Both the position numbers and the translations under genes were made by a program. Below are positions 56,607 through 64,000 of a stretch of 64,000 nt of DNA, one piece after another. Every line of letters starts with the position of its first letter. Positions within the stretch are counted from its first letter, which is position 1. The stretch comes from Dehalogenimonas sp. W (lineage in GTDB: Bacteria; Chloroflexota; Dehalococcoidia; Dehalococcoidales; Dehalococcoidaceae), in assembly GCF_037094495.1 (NCBI RefSeq), contig NZ_CP146612.1, forward strand, positions 1,708,241 through 1,772,240, in the 5' to 3' direction. The notes under the pieces were generated by a model. The model saw only the letters and a program-made list of their open reading frames with translations, was not told the DNA's origin and did no database searches.

Positions 56607-58568
56607 GTGATTACGGCACCGTTTGTCTGGGCGATCCTGTTGCTGCCGCTGGCGGCCTTCGCTCTTATTGCTCTGGTGCTTAAGCCGCTGAAGACCGCGC
56701 CGGCCTTGAGCGGCTATGTCAGCATTACCGCCATCGGCGCGGCTCTGGGGCTGTCGCTGTGGGCGCTCTTCGGCGTGATCGGCGCCGAGCATCACGAAAT
56801 CTTTATCGCGCCGCTGGAATGGGTCAACGTGGCCGGGCTGACGATCAACTTCGGCATTATACTGGACGGACTGACCGCGGTGATGCTGGTGGTGATTACC
56901 TTTGTGGCGCTGATGGTCAATATCTACTCCCAGGGGTATATGCACGGCGACCCGGGCTACCCGCGTTATTATGCCTTCCTGTCGCTTTTTGCCACGGCGA
57001 TGATCGGCCTGGTGCTGAGCGATAATCTGTTTATTACCTTTGCCTTCTGGGAACTGGTGGGGCTATGTTCCTACCTGTTGATCGGCTTCTGGTTTGAACG
57101 CCCGGCGGCGGCGATTGCGGCTAAAAAGGCCTTTATTGTCACCCGCATCGGCGATTTCGGGTTCCTGGCGGCTATCCTGCTGCTCTTTGCCAACACCGGC
57201 ACGCTGGACATCCGCGAGCTTAATGAACTGGCGATAGTCGGCATACTGGCCGGCGGCGTGCTGACCTGGGGCGCACTGGGTATCTTCCTGGGCGCGGTGG
57301 GCAAGAGCGCCCAGTTCCCGCTGCACGTCTGGCTGCCGGACGCCATGGAAGGCCCGACGCCGGTTTCGGCGCTGATCCACGCCGCGACCATGGTGGCCGC
57401 CGGTGTGTTCCTGGTGGCCCGCACTTACCCGATGTTTGAACACTCGGCCACGGCGCTTACCACGGTGGCGGTGGTGGGCGGCATTACCGCCATCTTTGCC
57501 GCGACCATGGGGCTGGTGATGCACGATATGAAGCGGGTGCTGGCCTATTCCACCATTTCCCAACTGGGTTATATGATGCTGGGTCTGGGCACCGGCGGTG
57601 TGGCGATTGCCATTTTCCACCTGATGAATCACGCCTTCTTCAAGAGCCTGCTGTTTCTGGGTTCCGGTTCGGTTAACCATGCCACCGGCACTTTTGATAT
57701 GCGCCGGATGGGCGGACTTAAAAAATACATGCCTAAAACCTACTGGACGATGATGATTGCTTCACTGTCCATGGCCGGCATCTGGCCGCTGTCCGGTTTC
57801 TTCTCCAAGGACGAGATTGTGGCCGGTTCCGCCACGCAGCCGGTACTGTTCACGCTGGCGCTGATTACGGTTTTTATGACCGCGTTTTATATGTTCCGGC
57901 TGATGTTCATGAGCTTCCACGGTAAGTACCGGGGCGAGGGGCATCCGCATGAGTCCCCGCTGGTGATGACGGCACCGCTGCTGATACTGGCGGTACCGGC
58001 CGCCTTCTCCGGCTTTTTGAACCTGACCGGCGGCTTCGGGGCGTTGTTCGGTCACGGGGAGAGCGTCAGTATTCTTAAAGGCTTGTTCGGCGCCTTCAGC
58101 CATGGGGAAACCTGGCTGTCGCTGGGGCTGGCCGGTTCCGGTATCCTGCTGGCTTATGCCATCTATATTAAAGGCTGGGTGAACGCCGACAGCATCAGCC
58201 GGCGCTTCGGGGCGATATACGAACTGGTTAAGCGCAAGTACTTTATGGATGAGCTGTACGAGAAGGTTATCGCTGAGTTAGTGCTGCTGCGCGGCGTGTT
58301 TGCCGGATTCCATTTCTTTGACAGCCGCATGCTGGACAACGGCCTCAATACCCTGCTGGTGCAGAATATTATTACCCGTAAGCTGTTCGGCAAAATGCGC
58401 TATTTTGATGAAAAGGCCGTGGACGGGGCGGTTAACGGGGTGGCCGACGGCACGGTGGCCGCCGGTTCGGTGCTGCGCCGGGCGCAGACCGGGCAGCTTC
58501 AGACGTACGGTTTATTTATTTCAATGGGAATTTTAGTCATTGTCGTGGCGGTTTTTCTCGCCGGTTAG
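56607..58568 (+). CDS. nuoL: Complex I subunit L (antiporter-like)
   Basis: A 653-residue proton-pumping subunit with about 16 hydrophobic segments and the long C-terminal lateral helix (the last 100 residues). HDMKRVLAYSTISQLGYM and GKSAQFPLHVWLPDAMEGPT are the conserved lysine-bearing helices. The start is GTG, with a weak AGAGAG site. Confidence 0.95.
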   Translation: MITAPFVWAILLLPLAAFALIALVLKPLKTAPALSGYVSITAIGAALGLSLWALFGVIGAEHHEIFIAPLEWVNVAGLTINFGIILDGLTAVMLVVITFVALMVNIYSQGYMHGDPGYPRYYAFLSLFATAMIGLVLSDNLFITFAFWELVGLCSYLLIGFWFERPAAAIAAKKAFIVTRIGDFGFLAAILLLFANTGTLDIRELNELAIVGILAGGVLTWGALGIFLGAVGKSAQFPLHVWLPDAMEGPTPVSALIHAATMVAAGVFLVARTYPMFEHSATALTTVAVVGGITAIFAATMGLVMHDMKRVLAYSTISQLGYMMLGLGTGGVAIAIFHLMNHAFFKSLLFLGSGSVNHATGTFDMRRMGGLKKYMPKTYWTMMIASLSMAGIWPLSGFFSKDEIVAGSATQPVLFTLALITVFMTAFYMFRLMFMSFHGKYRGEGHPHESPLVMTAPLLILAVPAAFSGFLNLTGGFGALFGHGESVSILKGLFGAFSHGETWLSLGLAGSGILLAYAIYIKGWVNADSISRRFGAIYELVKRKYFMDELYEKVIAELVLLRGVFAGFHFFDSRMLDNGLNTLLVQNIITRKLFGKMRYFDEKAVDGAVNGVADGTVAAGSVLRRAQTGQLQTYGLFISMGILVIVVAVFLAG

Positions 58569-58584
58569 AGGAGGTGTTGTTTAA

Positions 58585-60081
58585 TTGGATATGCCCTATT
58601 TAACACTTACGATTGCTATCCCGATACTGGGAGCGCTGCTGATCGCCCTCTGGCCGCGGCTGTGCAGTAAGACCATCCGGAATATTTCTCTGGCAGCCAC
58701 TATCCTGCCGCTGATCTTTTCCATCATTGTTTTTGCCGGCTTTGACCGCTCGGCGGCGATGAACGGCGTCATCCAGTTCAGCGAAAAGATATCCTGGATT
58801 CCGCTGATCAACGCCAATTACTCTCTGGGCGTGGACGGCGTGTCTTTGCCGTTTCTGCTGCTGACCACTTTGCTGGGCTTTCTGGTAATCCTCATCTCCT
58901 GGAAGATTGACCTGCGGGTGCGGGAATACTTTGCCTGGATACTGCTGCTTCAGGCCTCCATCACCGGCGTCTTCCTGTCCCAGGACTTTCTGTTGTTCTT
59001 CATTTTCTGGGAACTGGAACTGATCCCGATGTACTTCCTGATTGCCATCTGGGGCGCCGGACGCCGGGAATATTCCGCACTGAAATACGTGTTGTATACC
59101 CTGCTGGGCGGGGCTTTCATTCTGGCCGGTATTCTGGTGCTGTTCTTCGGCACCGGCTCACTGGATATGGCTTATCTGGCTTCGGCCGATTTAACCGGAC
59201 TGCTGGCACCTGGCATGCTGGCGCTGGCCTTTGTGTTTTTCTTCCTGGGCTTTGCCATCAAGCTGCCGGTGTTTCCGTTCCATACCTGGCTGCCGGACGC
59301 ACATACTGACGCGCCGACCGCCGTTTCGGTGGTGCTGGCCGGGACGCTGCTGAAAATGGGCGGCTATGCCATGATCCGGGTGAACGCCGCCATGTTCCCC
59401 GATGAAGCGCTCACCTTTGCGCCGTTTATCCTGGTGCTGGCGGTTATCAGCATTGTGTACGGCGGCGCGGTGACGCTGAAACAAACCGATATCAAGCGGC
59501 TGATTGCCTACTCTTCCGTCAGCCACATGGGCTTTGTGCTGCTGGGTATTTTTGCCCTGGGTCATCTGTCTATGATCGGCGCCGCGTTGCAGATGGTGTC
59601 GCACGGTATTATCACCGGCCTGCTCTTTGCTATTACCGGCGTGGTGATGCATAATACTCACGAACGGTCTATTCCCCTGTTAGGCGGTTTGACCCACCAG
59701 ATGCCGCGGGCGGCGGTTATCTTCATTCTGGGCGGTCTGGGCGCTATGGCGGTGCCGGCGACCTCCGGCTTTATTGCTGAGGTGTGGACCTTTATCGGCG
59801 CCTTCTCCAGCGGCGTGGTGCCGGGGATTGAAATCTATACCATTTTCTCACTACTGGGTATTCTCCTGGCGGCGGCTTACATCCTGTGGACTGTCCAGCG
59901 GGTGTTCTTCGGCCAGCCGTTGCCGAAGTTTGCCAAAGTGAAGGACGCCGACCGGGTGGAAGGTCTGTTTGCGGTGATTTTTGTTATCGCCATGTTTGTC
60001 ATCGGGTTGTACCCCCGGATTCTGACCGATGTTTTTGAAGGCGGCATCAAACCTATCGCCGCGCTGTTCGGAGCGAGTTAA
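58585..60081 (+). CDS. nuoM: Complex I subunit M (antiporter-like)
   Basis: A 498-residue proton-pumping subunit with 14 hydrophobic segments. FWELELIPMYFLI, FPFHTWLPDAHTDAPT and DIKRLIAYSSVSHMGFV are the hallmark helices. It starts at TTG, 9 bases after GGAGGT; an ATG two codons later would be 15 bases away. Confidence 0.95.
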   Translation: MDMPYLTLTIAIPILGALLIALWPRLCSKTIRNISLAATILPLIFSIIVFAGFDRSAAMNGVIQFSEKISWIPLINANYSLGVDGVSLPFLLLTTLLGFLVILISWKIDLRVREYFAWILLLQASITGVFLSQDFLLFFIFWELELIPMYFLIAIWGAGRREYSALKYVLYTLLGGAFILAGILVLFFGTGSLDMAYLASADLTGLLAPGMLALAFVFFFLGFAIKLPVFPFHTWLPDAHTDAPTAVSVVLAGTLLKMGGYAMIRVNAAMFPDEALTFAPFILVLAVISIVYGGAVTLKQTDIKRLIAYSSVSHMGFVLLGIFALGHLSMIGAALQMVSHGIITGLLFAITGVVMHNTHERSIPLLGGLTHQMPRAAVIFILGGLGAMAVPATSGFIAEVWTFIGAFSSGVVPGIEIYTIFSLLGILLAAAYILWTVQRVFFGQPLPKFAKVKDADRVEGLFAVIFVIAMFVIGLYPRILTDVFEGGIKPIAALFGAS

Positions 60082-61542
60082 GTGGAATTCCGTTACCTGA
60101 TACCGGAGCTGATTGTGCTGGGGACGGCGGTAGCCGTGATTCTGGCCGACCTGTTCGTCAAGGAGAAGAAATGGCTGACCATCCTGGCCCTGGGCGGCCT
60201 GGGAGCGGCGGTTATCGCTGCTGTTATCGGCTGGCCGGACGCGTCGCTGAGCCTGTTCGGCGGCATGATTTCCCATGATGCCTTTGCTTCATTTTTTAAA
60301 ATTTTCTTCCCGGTGATGGCCGGACTGGTCATCATGGCCTCCGTGGACTGGACTCATAAGTTTGAGCGCTTCAGGGGTGAGTATCACGCCCTGATATTGC
60401 TGGCGGCAACCGGTATGATGCTGATAGCCGGCGCCACCAACCTGATTACCCTTTACCTGGCGCTGGAAATCACCGCTGTGGCGTTCTATGTACTGGTGGG
60501 TATTCAGAAGGATAAAAAGTCCACCGAATCAGCGCTGAAGTATGTGCTGCTGTCCGGCACCGCTTCTGCGGTGCTGGTGTACGGCATGGCGCTGGTCTTC
60601 GGGTTTACCGGTACCACCGGACTGGCCGAAATTGCCGCCTCACTGCAATCCATGGCGCCGGGTGCCATTCTGGATTCACCCGGTCTGCTGATGGGGTTAA
60701 TCCTGATTATTGCCGGTCTGGGGTTCAAGATTGCCGCGGTGCCGTTCCAGTTCTGGGTGCCGGATGTATATGAAGGCGCACCGACACCGATTACCATGTA
60801 CCTGTCCATCGCCTCCAAAGCGGCCGGTTTTGCTATCATCCTGCGGATACTGGGCACGGCTTTCCTGGAACCCGGAGCGCTGGCGCAGCAATGGGCGCCG
60901 GTGGTGGCGGCGCTGGCGGCTATCGGCATGACGCTGGGCAACCTGATGGCCATACCACAGGCCAATATCAAACGCCTGCTGGCTTTCTCCACAGTGGCTC
61001 ACGCCGGTTATATCATGGTGGGTTTGGCGGCGCTGGGTAACGCGCCGGAACTGTCCAGCGTGGCTATCGGCAGTATTATTTTCTATTTAATCGCCTTTGC
61101 GGTAAGCGACCTGGCCGCTTTTATTACGGTTATCGCGATCTCCAATAAACTGAATAGCGACAACTTTGCCGACTACGCCGGACTGATCCGCACCTCGCCG
61201 TTTATGGCCGGCATGCTGACGCTGGCGCTACTGTCGCTCATCGGCTTTCCGCCGACGGCGGGTTTCCTGGCCAAGTTTTATATCTTTGCCGCCGGTGTGC
61301 AGGCCGATTTGCTGTGGCTGGTGGTGCTGGCGGCGGTTAATACCGTTATTTCCGCTTACTATTACTTCGGCGTCATCAAGGTACTGTGGATGCGGGAACC
61401 GGCGCAGCAGACCGGGGTGACGGCGTCCGGGGCGTTGAAAACCGCGCTGGCGGTGTCTTCCTTCGGCATTCTGCTCTTCGGCATCCTGCCGGCGCTGGCC
61501 ATGAAGCTGGCGGAAACGGCGGCGGGGGTGTTTGGGGGATAA
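60082..61542 (+). CDS. nuoN: Complex I subunit N (antiporter-like)
   Basis: A 486-residue proton-pumping subunit, the last gene of the operon. YLALEITAVAFYVLVG, FQFWVPDVYEGAPTPI and NIKRLLAFSTVAHAGYI are conserved. The GTG start directly follows the nuoM stop. The gene ends in the dispersed GTCAGC-type repeat. No nuoE, nuoF or nuoG follows. Confidence 0.95.
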   Translation: MEFRYLIPELIVLGTAVAVILADLFVKEKKWLTILALGGLGAAVIAAVIGWPDASLSLFGGMISHDAFASFFKIFFPVMAGLVIMASVDWTHKFERFRGEYHALILLAATGMMLIAGATNLITLYLALEITAVAFYVLVGIQKDKKSTESALKYVLLSGTASAVLVYGMALVFGFTGTTGLAEIAASLQSMAPGAILDSPGLLMGLILIIAGLGFKIAAVPFQFWVPDVYEGAPTPITMYLSIASKAAGFAIILRILGTAFLEPGALAQQWAPVVAALAAIGMTLGNLMAIPQANIKRLLAFSTVAHAGYIMVGLAALGNAPELSSVAIGSIIFYLIAFAVSDLAAFITVIAISNKLNSDNFADYAGLIRTSPFMAGMLTLALLSLIGFPPTAGFLAKFYIFAAGVQADLLWLVVLAAVNTVISAYYYFGVIKVLWMREPAQQTGVTASGALKTALAVSSFGILLFGILPALAMKLAETAAGVFGG

Positions 61543-61639
61543 GGCTATCAGCCATCAGCTTTCAGCTATTAGCTGAGAAATCCTAATCCCAAATTTCTAA
61601 TTTCTTGTATCTTTGATTGGTAGTAAAATATCTGTTGAT

Positions 61640-61764
61640 GGGAGACAGATCGAAAAATTCCAGGTGTCCCAACACCGTTGTTTAGCAAGGTCGTCTCCCA
61701 AATAATCCCGGAAAGCCCGGACAGTTGCGCGGGTTAAACAAGCCCGTATCTGCAAGGATGGGAT
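61640..61764 (+). ncRNA. Predicted bridge RNA core of IS110 copy 3
   Basis: Target loop 61640-61699 is identical in layout to copy 1, with left guide AAAATTCC (61654-61661) and right guide TTGTTTAG (61678-61685). The right guide is fully complementary to the right flank CTAAACAA at 62756. The left flank TAATTTCT matches the left guide at 5 of 8. Donor loop: ACAGTTGC (61721-61728) and GCAAG (61752-61756). Confidence 0.75.
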
Positions 61765-61782
61765 AAGGGAAAAAGGAGATGC

Positions 61783-62740
<958 letters not shown>

Positions 62741-62787
62741 TTTTCATTACAGTTGCTAAACAAATTCCAAATCACAATATCAAATGA

Positions 62788-63984
<1,197 letters not shown>

Positions 63985-64000
63985 CCAAGACAGTTGCTAC

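Overview
The window reads as a chromosomal segment of a strict anaerobe from the Chloroflexota, most likely class Dehalococcoidia (Dehalogenimonas/Dehalococcoides relatives). This is inferred from gene content: a ferredoxin-based pyruvate oxidoreductase, a complex I gene set (nuoABCDHIJKLMN) without nuoEFG, a stand-alone tubulin/FtsZ-like GTPase, an FmdB-type zinc ribbon, and intergenic DNA filled with short dispersed repeats. No reductive dehalogenase gene is present, so the genus is not settled.

Layout. 1-5.3 kb: the 3' part of mfd, then FmdB, lysS, serS and tRNAs. 5.3-13.3 kb: a flavin disulfide oxidoreductase and a seven-gene minus-strand operon, porGDAB followed by nuoE-, nuoF- and HoxU/NuoG-like genes. 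It probably links pyruvate oxidation, ferredoxin and NAD(H). porG appears to start at ATT. 13.3-31.4 kb: housekeeping genes (cation/proton antiporter, two tRNA-Ser, bifunctional nuclease, ppsA, dgt-dnaG-rpoD, SbcC-like ATPase, HD protein, lipase, uvrA, DUF6629 membrane protein). 31.5-51.5 kb: an accessory region with two AbiE-type toxin-antitoxin systems, a broken HEPN-like gene, a pRiA4b ORF-3-like gene, an HD hydrolase, a Type III-like restriction-modification operon with DUF429 and a 67-residue protein, two IS110 insertion sequences around marC, a NYN-domain protein and the tubulin-like GTPase. 51.6-61.5 kb: the nuo operon, 11 genes with overlapping or nearly touching ends. 61.6-64 kb: two further IS110 elements.

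The most striking signal is in the four IS110 elements. Each has about 180 bases of non-coding DNA before the transposase that folds into two similar stem-loops, as in the bridge RNA of IS621. Three different target loops can be read (copies 1 and 3 share one), and each loop matches the DNA where its own element sits. Copy 2 matches 8 of 8 bases on the left. Copy 4 matches 8 of 8 on the left and continues on the right. Copies 1 and 3 match 8 of 8 on the right. The second loop of every copy carries bases matching the element's own ends. An intact, uninterrupted paralogue of copy 2's target lies at 49.2 kb and fixes the boundaries. The landing sites are the dispersed intergenic repeats themselves, including a family of palindromes whose stems vary in a compensated way. 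The repeats, the IS110 elements and several gene remnants make 27-28 kb and 42-51 kb the plastic parts of an otherwise conserved segment.
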